This document shows, piece after piece, positions 34,887 to 45,908 of a stretch of DNA of 64,000 bases. The notes below the pieces were generated by a model. It ran no database searches and was not told the DNA's origin. It was given only the letters and a program-made list of their open reading frames with translations. This DNA comes from Neoscytalidium dimidiatum. Lineage: Eukaryota > Ascomycota > Dothideomycetes > Botryosphaeriales > Botryosphaeriaceae. The stretch's first letter is position 1. Every line of letters begins with the position of its first letter. Where the stretch lies: positions 1,674,001 through 1,738,000 of the forward strand of contig CM074698.1 of the NCBI GenBank assembly GCA_037367355.1, in the 5' to 3' direction. The position numbers were made by a program, and so were the translations under genes.

Positions 34887-36275
34887 ATTACAGTAAAATC
34901 CATGGGGAGAAGGTGAGAGGTTTACAGCCGTTTGAACCTTCTTTTTTCTGTTTCATTTTTTGGGGCTCCCCTTTCTTTTGGGTCAGGTACGGAGAGCATA
35001 GCGGCATTTCACGATGTGCATGATTTAGAGAAGAAGCATGTAGAGCTATCACGGCCATCTAGAGTAATGTTATTGGTGACGACGAGAATTGACGGTACAA
35101 CGGCAAAAAAAAAAAGAAAAAAAAAGAAAAGGGCAAGGCGCTCGATTGAAGTCTAAGAAATCAGCACTAAGGCATTGGCTGGATCGCAATGAGGCTTGAC
35201 CGCGGGGCGGAGAGGCGGGAGGGAGGGGGTTCTAAGGGAACGGCGCGAGTGGCGGCAGCGGTAGTCAGTCAGGCTCGCGTGCCACCGCAGGCGGGCTGCA
35301 TGATTTGGGGTGGAGGGCGCATGGGGCGGATCCCGTTCCTGCAAGCCGGCCTGCTGGCTGGATCGCCTTTTCTGTGCACCATCCCGGACCGGCTTGCATT
35401 TTACATTTTTGCATGATTGACCGCCCGCCGCCCGCCGCCCGCCGGCGGCCGTTGGCAGTGAGCGAAATAATAAAAAAACGGGGGGCACGTCATGGATCTG
35501 GAACTTATCTGCGGACGGCCGGGGGCCAGCAAGCTGCCGGCGCGGCAATGACGTCTCGCGCGCTCGTCTCGGGTCCGTCTGCCGCGAGGGAGCTGGCTGT
35601 GTATCTCTCGGATTTCGCGGTCTGGTGCACGCCTGGGACCTGACAGCAGGACGTTACTCACCGTCGCGTAATGGCGGGCAGTCGGTCTGAGGAGCCTGAT
35701 ACGCAGCAGGCCCGACTGAGGGCCGAGACGGATAAGAATTGGCGGACATGGTGGTGAGAAACGTGGTTAGGTAACGCGAGATGGAGAGAGAGAGAGAGAG
35801 AGAGAGAGCTGGGGAAGCTCACGGCGAGCCGAGCAGCGTGTCTGCGTCTGTGCTCAAGCTCTCCTGCTGTTGCTCCTGCTGCTGATCCGCTGCCCGTGGC
35901 GGGGCATCACTCCAGCTTCACCAATCGATGCCGGACAAGCTCTATCGCTCCGTCCCCGGCCAGCCAATTGCAGCCCCGCCTGCTGCCGTGTAAGGCGTTG
36001 TAGTAACAGCCAACTGACTAAGGGGCCTGCCAGCTAAGGCGCGCGGCGGGGAATGGGGAAACGCGCCCAGGGACGTACCACCCGGCCGGACATCGTCATC
36101 TGCATGAGCCTGCTGCGTTTACCTAACGCGAAAACGCGGCCGTAGCTAGCAGCAATCCTCCCCCCCCCCCCTCCCCCAGCTCGCGTACAAAGCTGGCCGG
36201 CACTCCCTCTCCCTTCCTGCTTCCCGCTCTCAAGCTTCCCCAATTCTTTCCCTCCGGTCCGCATTGAGGAGCATC
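34887..36275. other. Intergenic region between MATE and agmatinase-like genes
   Basis: About 1.4 kb. The left part is the MATE 3' flank, with A-rich runs at about 35104-35128. Repeated GCCCGCC units occur near 35.42 kb, a (GA)n array near 35.79 kb and a C10 run near 36163. The last 100 bases are pyrimidine-rich leader. No gene seen. Confidence 0.55.
35783..35808. repeat. (GA)n microsatellite
   Basis: About 13 GA units upstream of the agmatinase-like gene. Confidence 0.85.
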
Positions 36276-37869
36276 ATGAAGACCTTCGCTCTTGTTACCG
36301 GCCTCGCTGCCCTGGCCGCCGCCCACGGCGACCACAGCCACGACCAGAAGCCCATTGAGGGCCCTCACAAAGGCCTCTGGTACAACACCCTCCCCGGCGA
36401 CGGTGGCACCCAGGTGAGCTCCAATGGCCCCCTTCCGAGCGCTCAATGGCTGTCTGGCTGACCAAGTCTTCGTGCCCAGGCCGACTCGGTCTTCTCCGGC
36501 ATCTCGACCTTTGGTCGCATTCAGTACTCGCCGTGTCTCTCCAACGACGACGTCAAGTACGACATTGCCTTCCTTGGTGCGTTCGTCCCCGCTCCAATTC
36601 CAAGCTCTTGACTAACAATTGGCCTTGCTTTCCCTCTGCGCAGGTGCTCCGTTCGACACGGGTACTTCTTATCGTCCGGGTGCTCGCTTCGGTCCGAGCG
36701 GTATCAGACAAGGTTCTCGCCGTCTCAATCTCTAGTATGTTCAACTTTGGCGCCCGCAGCGCTGACTTTTGCGGTGTGTTTGGAACAAAAAGGCTCACGA
36801 AGGGTTGGGTTCAGCGGCGGATACAACGTGCCTCTCGATGCGAACCCCTTCAACAGTTGGGCCACTGTCATCGACTGCGGCGATGTCCCCGTCACCTCGT
36901 AAGTATTTGTTCTGCCTCTGCTCCCGCGCGACTCGGCAAACGCTGATCTGTGGCCTGTCAGGTACGACAATGCCTGGGCCATCAAGCAGATCGAGGAGGG
37001 CCACAACAGCGTTCTCTCTCGTGCCCCTGCTACCAACTCGCACATGAAGGGCTTGTCCAAGAAGGGCAAGACTCTTCCTCGTGTCATCACCTTGGGTGGT
37101 GACCACACCATCACGCTGCCCCTGCTCCGCAGCATCAACCGTGAATACGGTCCCGTCAGCGTGATCCACTTTGACAGCCATCTGTAAGACCTGCCGCCTT
37201 TCCGGTTATCTCCCATCCTTTCGCTGACCCATCGTTCCTCCCGCAGGGACACCTGGCGCCCCAAGGTCTTCGGCGGTGCCCCCAGCGAGCAGGCGTCCAT
37301 CAACCACGGCACCTACTTCTACCACGCCGCGCAGGAGGGCCTCCTCGCCAACGACTCCAACATCCACGCCGGCATTCGCACCACGCTGTCCGGCCTGTCC
37401 GACTACGAGAACGACGGCTACTGCGGCTTCGAGATCGTTGAGGCCCGCGAGATCGACACCATCGGCATTGACGGCATCATCAAGAAGATCCGCGACCGCG
37501 TCGGTACCGAGAAGCCCGTCTACCTGTCCATCGACATCGACACTCTCGACCCTGCTTGTAAGTTGGCCATCCCTTTTCGCTCTTCCAATCGAACCGATCG
37601 CTGACGTCGGACGATGTGTAGTCGCCCCTGCCACCGGCACCCCCGAGACCGGCGGCTGGTCGACTCGCGAGCTGCGCACCATCATCCGCGGCCTCGACGG
37701 CATCAACCTGATCGGCGCCGACATCGTCGAGGTCGCCCCGGCCTATGACACCAATGCCGAGCACACCACCATGGCCGCCGCCGATACTCTGTACGAGGTC
37801 ATGACCATCATGGTCAAGCGCGGACCCCTCAGCCTGACCTCCGCCGGCGACAACACGGAGGAGCTGTAA
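36276..37869 (+). CDS. Secreted agmatinase-like ureohydrolase (arginase/agmatinase superfamily)
   Basis: Predicted binuclear Mn enzyme of 396 residues, expected to split agmatine or a related guanidino compound into an amine plus urea. Exons: 36276-36413, 36480-36576, 36644-36734, 36815-36898, 36962-37183, 37247-37557 and 37622-37869. The N-terminus [20 protein letters not shown] is a clear signal peptide with an Ala-X-Ala-type cleavage region. Metal ligands appear in GGDHT (His185), HFDSHLDTW (Asp208, His210, Asp212) and [13 protein letters not shown] (Asp307, Asp309). [17 protein letters not shown] is the family's N-terminal motif. The usual PGTGTPE reads [10 protein letters not shown] here. 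Agmatinase fits better than arginase because of length and overall motif form; a related guanidinobutyrase or other ureohydrolase is possible. The enzyme is probably extracellular. Transporters upstream could handle its product, which is inference only. Confidence 0.9.
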
Positions 37870-40747
37870 ACCGATCTCTTTCGCATTACGGCGTTCGAAG
37901 AACAAATTGGGGGAAAAAAAAAAAAAAACGTGATCGGAATTGTATGTGTGAAATGACATTGTGCAGAAGCGAACTGGTGCAATTGTAAGGAAGAGATGAA
38001 ACGATTTTGTGGCGGCTATGAGTGCCTTTTTCTTGCGCAGACATCAAGGTGCTTGGAAACCTGGGAATCCCGGTGGGACAACATGGTACAAAAGAGCGCC
38101 GCCTGCCCTATGTCATGGAAAGGGCTATCAGAATAGTGAAATGCGTCTGAGCAAATTTTCCGTATTTGGTACTGGTGACTTCGCGATACTCCTGCTGCAC
38201 TCGCATGTGTGTATCTCCCTCTCCCTCAAGCGGTGGGCAACGATACTTTTTCCGCGGACATGTGATTGATTCCGGGTCTCGTCGGGGAACTGTCGGTCTT
38301 CCGACGAGGAGACGCGAATGCTGATCCAGTCAATGACGGAGCAGGGGGGCTGTCGATTGCCTTGCGGTAAGTTGCTTGCATGCGCCTGTCCGTAGGGATT
38401 TCCAATTTTTCGACAAATGATGGTGCGATACAGACATGCTCCACAGATTTGACTCTTTGAGGATGCTTGCCCGAACTCAAAGGGAAAGCGATGCGCAGAA
38501 AAATGGCGAAAATGGGGGCGTGCTTGTTGTGGAGAAAAGGTAACTAACTGCAAGGGGTAGTCGAGGCGAGGCGGAGACTTTCTCGGGGAAAGCAGCTGCA
38601 ACCGCAAGCGCCACGGGTCTGACTTCTCTCGACGAGGCAAGGAATTGGTCATGGCCGTATAACTTTTGCTATGGAGAGATCCCTCTCTTTTTTTTTTTTT
38701 AAGTAGACTATTACTTCATGGCGCTCCGCAATGATGCTCCATAGCAGATTGTAACGAATTGACACATTTGCGGGGTCTGAGATAGGCTTAGTTGTTGCCG
38801 TCCACATCTTTGCTCCCATATTTCGAGCAAGGTCTGTATCGAGATATCGAGTTTCGACCCATCTTGCAGGGAAACGCACTCTCAAAGAATTGATTACATC
38901 ATAAAACCATTTATTGGTATTTGAACATGAAACGATCCGCAATGTCTTGTCATTTCTTATTTTTTAATCGGCTACCGAAATTTAGCTACCTCTCTAAGCA
39001 GTACTAGATTCAACTTCTAAGCGGTTGAAAAATACACCTACTACGTGGAAGTGTGGTAATTCTGAACTTTAACCAATCACAACCGCAGTTACCTCGTCAG
39101 AGTGGGGGAAATCATCGGGACAAGAGATCCCAACAAACCTGCAAAATCGGCATCCTAACAGATTATTAAGTTTTCCATGAGCAAAAATCAGGGTGTTTAT
39201 TGTGTTGGCAAGGATTGTCGCCTGTCTGACCACATCTTTTTGCTCTGCAACAATGCTACTGGCCAATGTCTCGAGAAGATTCATATCAGTCCTTTTTCTC
39301 AGCCATACCAGATAAATCACTGGAACAAGAGGTGGATTTTTTGTTCGCCTGACTTTCAGGCAGAGCACTCTCTATGTCGTTAAAGCCTTATTAACGAAGT
39401 CTGCGGACTAACCTAGCCGGAGCAGGACATATCTGGGCTCGTAAAGAATGCTAACGGGATTGTCTCTTTGCCCCCTTATTTTCTTAGATCAATTTGCGTA
39501 GTTTACATTCTCATTCTCACTATCGAAGCATGCAAGCAATAAAGCACCTACCAATCATCAATTACATACCCTGGATCAGAGTAGCCCTGTTTCATTTCAA
39601 CGGCCATGATCTACGACCGAATACTATCCGTATAAGTCTTGGAGTCGAGGCAACTGTCAATACTCCATCTAGCCTTTGCAAACTCCTAATGACTTCAAGT
39701 CAATAAACCTCAGTCTTGTATCTCTGACATAAAAGGCTATGCTGTGTCTGCTCAGCACCTCGGTCAATGCCATTGCATTCGTATCACTGAACACCCGGGT
39801 GTAACGAAGTCAACCAGCTTCTTCGTTTTGATTTCACCGGATAGAGAATCTCAAACCCCAACTGACAGCTTAATTGCTATACCTCGGCTCCATACGAGAG
39901 ATAGACGAGGTTCTCACTCATTGATTGCTTCTTGGTTGTGGTCCCTCCAAGGTCTGTCCGTGTAGCATAACATCATACTGTTGCATCGGAGGGTCGAAGC
40001 GGTTACACAGTCATTCACATACTATTTAGCTTGTTATGTACGAACTTCATTCAACCTCAGCCTCAGTTTTCGTAGGAACGTGTGTTGCAATATTGTCTGC
40101 AGCGGGTGCGTGTATGCATTGACACGACTAAGCATAATGTCAGGAACGCTCAGAATTGTTCTAGACTTCCTGGATGCTCTATGGTACACATGTCTTCATA
40201 CATCCAGCTAAAAAGCTGAGACAGATCTAGCATCAAGGCCGAGGCATACAAGAAGGACGATGATGTGGTCTTCTATTTGTCACAGTCAAAGAGTGCGATT
40301 CTGTCCAATAACGTCAAAGAAGGGACTCTTTCCCGAGCTCTCGCACCGAGGCATGTTTCTATCCGAGAGACTCAACGAAACATCGACCGGATTTGGGAGA
40401 TATAGGGTAGATCTCAAACCGGGTTGTCGTCCGAACTAGCGTGATATGCCACTCGTTATCAGCCCGATGAGGCATATTGTTTGTCGACTCCCGCCAAACC
40501 AGCCAATCCAAGGCTAGGAACAAGCAATGACGATCTACGCCAAGCATATGGAGAAACATAGAGGCTGTTCTTAACGGGGTGAACTGCCTAATCGACAGTG
40601 GTGACAGAGCTCGTATCCGGGTTTGTTCCCTCGGAATGTTTCAAGCCAATGGAGATTGAAGTGCAGAGGAAACAGCTGCAGTTTGTATAAGAGTAGGACA
40701 TCGGTACTTGGATGCGAGATTCACGAGTCGTGCCGAGAGCTTGTTCC
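37870..40747. other. AT-richer gene-free region (2.9 kb)
   Basis: The first 100 bases hold the agmatinase 3' end, including an A13-like run. From about 38.65 to 40.7 kb the DNA is visibly more AT-rich than the coding neighbourhood and has only short frames. No transposase, polymerase or other domain was recognised, and no terminal repeats were seen. It separates the transporter/agmatinase block from the FAD oxidase/regulator block and could be a degenerate insertion. Confidence 0.5.
40686..40691 (+). promoter_or_regulatory. TATA-like element for the FAD-linked oxidase gene
   Basis: TATAAG about 60 bases upstream of the inferred start at 40748. Plausible core promoter. Confidence 0.4.
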
Positions 40748-42365
40748 ATGACCCAAATGTTCACTCGCTACGCTTTGTTCACCGCGCTCGCTGGCTGCGT
40801 TGCGACTGCTTCAGCCTCAGCGGCCCAGGCTTGCAGCTCGCTGAAATCGGATTTTCCAGACCTCGTCTTCTCATCCAACGATACGCGCTACAAGGAGGAT
40901 AATACAGGTATGCTTATATTTGCGCCAAGATCCAGAACCTGTGATTTGCTGAAGTTGAGAAAGATTATTGGACGTCAGCCTCATGGCTCGGCCCGGCCTG
41001 CATATTCGCCCCTTCCCGCGCTGAGGATATGTCCGTCGCGGTCAAGAGGTTTACCGAGCTTCAAGTTCCTTTTGCTATGCGAGGCGGTGGCCACATGCCA
41101 ATCGGAACATCCAACAACATCAATTCGTCTGGAGTGTTGATCTCCAGCTCCAACATGAAGCAGCTTCAAATCGGCCCCGGAGAAGAAACGGTCACGGTCG
41201 GACCGGGAAACGTCTGGCTTGATGTGTACAAGTACCTTGAGCCGTATGGCAAAGTGGTTGTTGGAGGGCGGCTGGGTCCCATTGGAGTTCCCGGCTTTCT
41301 ACTTGGCGGCGGAATGTCATTCTACAGTAACCAGTATGGATGGGCATCTGCCAGTGTATCCAAGTTCACGGTCAGTTAAATTGGCGTTGAATTCCCACAA
41401 GGAGATGCTGACTGTTGTAGTGCGTCTTGGGTAGCGGAGAGATTGTAGAAGCGACAGCCGACAACCAGTATCGCGATCTCTTCTGGGCCTTGCGGGGAGG
41501 TGGGAATTCATTCGCACTCGTCGCCTCCTTCGATCTCAAGACATACGACTCGCCCGTTGTGAGCGTTGGCAACGTCGTGTACGGCCCCGGAGTGCGTGAC
41601 AAGTGGCTGAATGCTGTCCATACATTCGCGCACGAGGGATCGAAGGACGCAAAGGCGGCAGTGATCCCGACCGCTAGCTGGGGGCAGACTACCACCAAGG
41701 GCATGCTGACCTACAGCAACTTCCAGTTCTACGACGGCAACAACACTCAACCAGACGCCTTCCAGAACTTCTCCGCGCCAGTGTTCCCCGCTATGCAGAA
41801 TGGCGTCGAAGCCAGATCCATGTATCAATGGACGCTCCAGGACTATGACAGGATTGAAGCTGTGCACGGCATGCGCAATGCCTTCTACACAGTATCATTG
41901 TTTGCCGAGAGGGAGGCAATGGATATTGTGCATGACACATGGTTCGACGCTGCGAAGCTCCGCCTCTCAAATGTCACGAACTTCCTCGGCAGCATTGCGA
42001 TGATGCCCATCACGGAGCGTTTTCTCAGTGCTGGAGGCTCGGATCCCATGGGCGTCGACCCCAGCCAGGCTCCATACATCTGGATTGAAGAGAGCTTGAT
42101 GTGGTCCAACCCGGCGGATGACAAGACAATTGATACTTTCCTGGCCGATGTCAACGCGGAGATTAACGCAAAGCTTGACGCAAAGGGATATCGCGCTCCA
42201 TTTTTGTACCTCAACGATGCGTATCAAGGACAGCCTGTCTTCGAAAGATATCCGAAACGCAATTTGGCTATCCTGAAAGGTATCCGGGCGAAGTATGATC
42301 CTCAGCGGATTCTGACGGACCTGATGCCTGGCGGCTGGAAGGTGGCTCAGGCAAGCCTCTTCTGA
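40748..42365 (+). CDS. Secreted FAD-linked oxidase (PCMH/BBE type)
   Basis: Predicted flavoprotein oxidase of 498 residues of the berberine-bridge/6-hydroxynicotine oxidase type. Exons: 40748-40907, 40979-41370 and 41421-42365. The N-terminus (MTQMFTRYALFTALAGCVAT..) is a signal peptide; a second ATG at 40757 is an equally good start. The FAD-binding PCMH domain spans about residues 54-235. It contains MRGGGHMP with His92 as the likely covalent FAD ligand, then GVPGFLLGGGMSFYSNQYGW and DLFWALRGGGNSFALV. In many bicovalent family members a Cys follows the GGG..YG motif; here the segment reads GWASASV, so single histidyl attachment is likely. The C-terminus (YPKRNLAILKGIRAKYDPQRI) is the BBE motif. 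Such oxidases often serve secondary metabolism. Downstream neighbours fit that idea. Confidence 0.9.
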
Positions 42366-42787
42366 GGTGGAACATGGCAACTCGTTTTTCGCTTATCATT
42401 CTCTTGTACATATTTTAGTTGAGAAGCGTACGTTGTCTGGGACAGCGACGTTTTCTGAATAGCCGCTTATGAATCATTCGGCGACCCTTGTGGGATGAAT
42501 TTGGTCCCACTACGCAATCAAATCAACAGTATTCTGATATTGATACCGTGGCTCAAACAGTGGACCGTGCTTCACTGTGACGCTACATATCACGAACGTA
42601 GGTGTATATACTATCCATGCCAGATAAGAACGCATTCATAACTTGTACCAGTTCTCTTTCTAACACCAAAGAGGAAATTTGTGGTGTTGCGCGGCGAGGA
42701 ATTCTGACTTGCCACAATACATCTGGAACTTTTCTGGTTTATGAAACGTAAATCTGAAACTAAACTAAGAGGGTATCCAAACACAAC
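42366..42787. other. Convergent intergenic region
   Basis: About 0.4 kb of AT-rich 3' flank between the FAD oxidase (+) and the rhodopsin-domain gene (-). No feature seen. Confidence 0.6.
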
Positions 42788-44175
42788 TCATTTCATAAAG
42801 GACTTGCGCACATCATAAGCGATCTTGACACTGGTAGATCGCATGATGCCTGTCTCAGGGATTGTGATGGTACCAATGTCATCGGCATCTTTGTCCAGCC
42901 GAAAAGTGCTTTCATCACTCAGCCGACCAGGCGCCTCAATTATAGAGTTCCTGCAACTCACGATAGCAACGGTATCACTTTCAAACCCATCCTTACTCCC
43001 ATAAAAGCCAAGGTTGATCTCCTCCGCAGGGCCTGTATCTGGACCCTTCTGCGTACCTTTGCGTCCGGTTCGAGTGTGACGGTTGACATGGTCTCTAGCG
43101 CTTCGGCTCCAGCTTTCGGTCGTCTCCAGAATACGTCTGAATAGAGGCTTCAAAGCTGGCAGGTTGCCTGCGATGATTCCGATCTGTGTTTCTACAGCAA
43201 ACCAGATGGTGATGTTACGGCTATCCCATAGGTAATCCCCCTGCTTGCCATAGTCTCTGAGGTAGACGGTTCGCACAACCCCTGCAGAAGCGGCAAATAT
43301 GCCCATTCCGAGGATGGCAATCAGCGATCCCTTCTTCCGATTGTTCATTTGAAGCTTGTAAAGCAGGGGGATCTGGAAAAAGGTGCAACGGTTAGAAAGA
43401 GTGTCAACGAAGTAAGGTTTTAAGACCTACTGGGATCAGAATCGCAAATGCAAAGTCCGTTGAGATGGTTATCACAGCATTCGCGTAGCTCAGCGCCTGC
43501 AAAGTGGTTACACCCCAGCATTCAGATTCCACATTCGGATCCCAGAGAGTGCGCAGATCCCGACATTGCAACATGATCGACAACAAGCCGGCAAAAGTAT
43601 AGACTGCCAAGCCAACTGGAAAAAAAAATATTAGCGCCTATGTGTATTTGACGGTGACCTTCCGTACCCATTATGCTTATGATCAAGACCCTGTATTTCC
43701 CTTTTCCGGCAATGCGAAGAAGGAAGAAGCCGACAGATTCTTTAATAAACGTAGAGACAGATATGTATAGTGGCTGAGTGACGAAGTTCAGATAGATTCC
43801 CAATTTTTGGTCCTCTGGGCTGATGAACTGCCAGTGCCTAGGCGTGGTAAGCAAGCGCTCTGAGTGATGTATGTAGGAGTCCTCACCTTCCAGCGCCGTG
43901 CTGTACTTCGAGAATTACAATTATCATAGAGATAAGGCTGAGAATGGCTGCGACACACATCATGTAATCCTAGAGCTGTTAGCGGACATTCAAAGTATAC
44001 TTTCAAGTACACTTACATCCCAACCGATATTATGAAGCAGCTTAAAACGAACGTAGAGACGTGGGAAGAGTGATATGATGCTTGCCAATATGGTCATGGT
44101 GACTGTAGCTGCAAGGATTGTCGGGCCATAGTTCTCATCTGGAGGTAGGGGTGCTTCCTGAATAAGGGAGGCCAT
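42788..44175 (-). CDS. Seven-TM rhodopsin-domain (PTH11-type) integral membrane protein
   Basis: Predicted fungal membrane protein of 393 residues. Inferred exons (minus strand): 44175-44017, 43969-43887, 43837-43668, 43615-43431 and 43372-42788. The ATG at 44175 starts MASLIQEAPLPPDENYGPT. TM1 is ILAATVTMTILASIISLF, followed by the family motif RLYVRFKLLHNIGWDDYMM with the typical W-D-D-Y after TM1-2. Later helices include SVSTFIKESVGFFLLRI, the Cys/Trp loop CRDLRTLWDP..ECWG, and ITISTDFAFAILIPIPLL, a signature end of TM5. WFAVETQIGIIAGNLPALKPL marks TM7. The Ser-rich cytosolic tail follows. The fungal rhodopsin-domain family includes PTH11-like putative receptors, but most members are uncharacterised. 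Five introns' worth of splice junctions keep frame throughout. Position beside oxidase and reductase genes is reminiscent of secondary metabolite loci. Confidence 0.88.
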
Positions 44176-45908
44176 TTCTTTCGGGAAAATATTGATGTTG
44201 TCCAAACTGCGGCAAAATCGTCAAGAGTGTCCGACCGACGAAAGGTCTTCCGCATATTCATAGGAACGAATGTCTGACCATGTAGCTATATGGCGGGCCA
44301 TGTAATGCTGGATCTGGTGCAAGAGCAGGTACGCACTTGGGTGATGGAGTGATCAGTGCCGACTCGCTGAAAAGCACTAGACGGCACTGCGCCACATTTA
44401 GAAATCAAGCTAGGTTCATACTGCGGTTCGTCTAGTAAGATCGATGGTGCATTCCATGGACTCGTTGATCTGCTGAATGGGGCGCAAGGCTTGCGCGTTT
44501 CCGCATCAGGGAAGCTCCACGTTTCGGGTGGGATGGAACATGTATCAATGGCGAAGCAGCCGTGTTGATCCTCAAACTGAGCATTGACCACTCGGTTTGA
44601 CGAGTCCTAGGGAAGCCTGGCAGATCTAGGAACATTGCACAAATGCACACAAGGCGTCACAAGATCTTTCGAGGATTGCATGGAAAATCCTCCTTTCCCA
44701 GGTGTTTAGGTCAAATGCAGGCATGTCCCCACCACATGAAGCTTGTTCACTGGTCAACCGCGGGGGTCCAGATGCTGCAGGCTGCCAACGCGTGAGATAC
44801 AGATCTTCCCAGCCCACATTGTGCAAAGGAACTTTATGATCCACACGTAATCTACCTCAGAGTATTTGATGTGATTGATAAGATACTACGAGGTTGTGGC
44901 GGGTAGACAGTGAGATTTCTTCGTTGATCGGAGAATAATGCCTTACGAAAAACCGCAGCAAGCATTAGTCTAATCTGAAGACCGCATACGCGTACCATTA
45001 CAGCTGGGCTTCTAGAAGCCTACCGTCGACCAGATCTCAGCCTTGTGACTTGACACGAGGCCAATCGAACTTCACCTTGCATATTCTGAAACTCCCGGTC
45101 AATTACCGGCGTCGCTGCACCCCAAACAGTCTGGTAACACACTCCGAACCTTCTCAGGAACACCAGTTATGTGAGATGCTACATTCCTTGGAATTGAAGG
45201 GGTTGCAAGTCCGTCTCCGCAATGTAGCCTTCTGCTCGGTCGAGAAGGCTGCAGATGGGGTAAACATTGTTGCCTCAGGTACTTCACTGAATAGGCTGTC
45301 CATGGAGAACATAGAATGGAGGACTTATGTTAATACTATATTTGAGGCTTAAGTTTTCCAATGGTATCATGCGACTTAAGATCGACCAGAGAAACTATGT
45401 GATCTACGTGATATTCTCCCGGAATTCGTGGTTCACGGGAAAGAAAAAAAATTGTCTAACGGAATCATCTTTTCGTGACAGCTTGTGCGGGACGTTTTCG
45501 GCTTACAAGCTCAATCAACCCTCGAAACAAGAAGCAGAACGTCTGCAATGCAGATTTACTTCAGAGAATCTTTCGCCCTTGCGCACTACAAGAGCTGCAC
45601 AACTGCCGCATAGATGGATCGTTTCAGCAAAGTGTCACTCCATAAAGACCTGATGCAGAGGATGCATGCGGTGATCTCCTTATTCCTGCCGAGTAGATCC
45701 TTCAGGGATGTATGAGAATCGGTAATTCAAACGGCTTTTCATTAAGCAAACTAAAGACGACGGAACCTTGACGGATTACAGAACCTCTCAATATAGCTTG
45801 AAAGAGTCCTTAGTACCTTTTCGAACCGTTGATCGTAGAAAATCGACGGTTTCCGGAATAAGGGCTTGAAGCAATAAACACTCTCCGTATCACGTTACCG
45901 ACGACTTC
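44176..45908. other. Gene-free region (1.7 kb), possible gene remnants
   Basis: Located between the start of the rhodopsin-domain gene and the stop of the enoyl reductase, both on the minus strand. Frames up to about 100 codons exist (44286-44591 minus, 45050-45352 plus), but none has a recognised motif or good splice partners. Could contain decayed coding sequence and the promoter of the rhodopsin-domain gene. Confidence 0.5.

Noticed and set aside
38650..40700. RIP-mutated transposon
   Set aside because: The block is AT-richer but I saw no transposon protein remnants, terminal repeats or target-site duplication, and could not compute RIP indices. Left as an undetermined AT-rich region.
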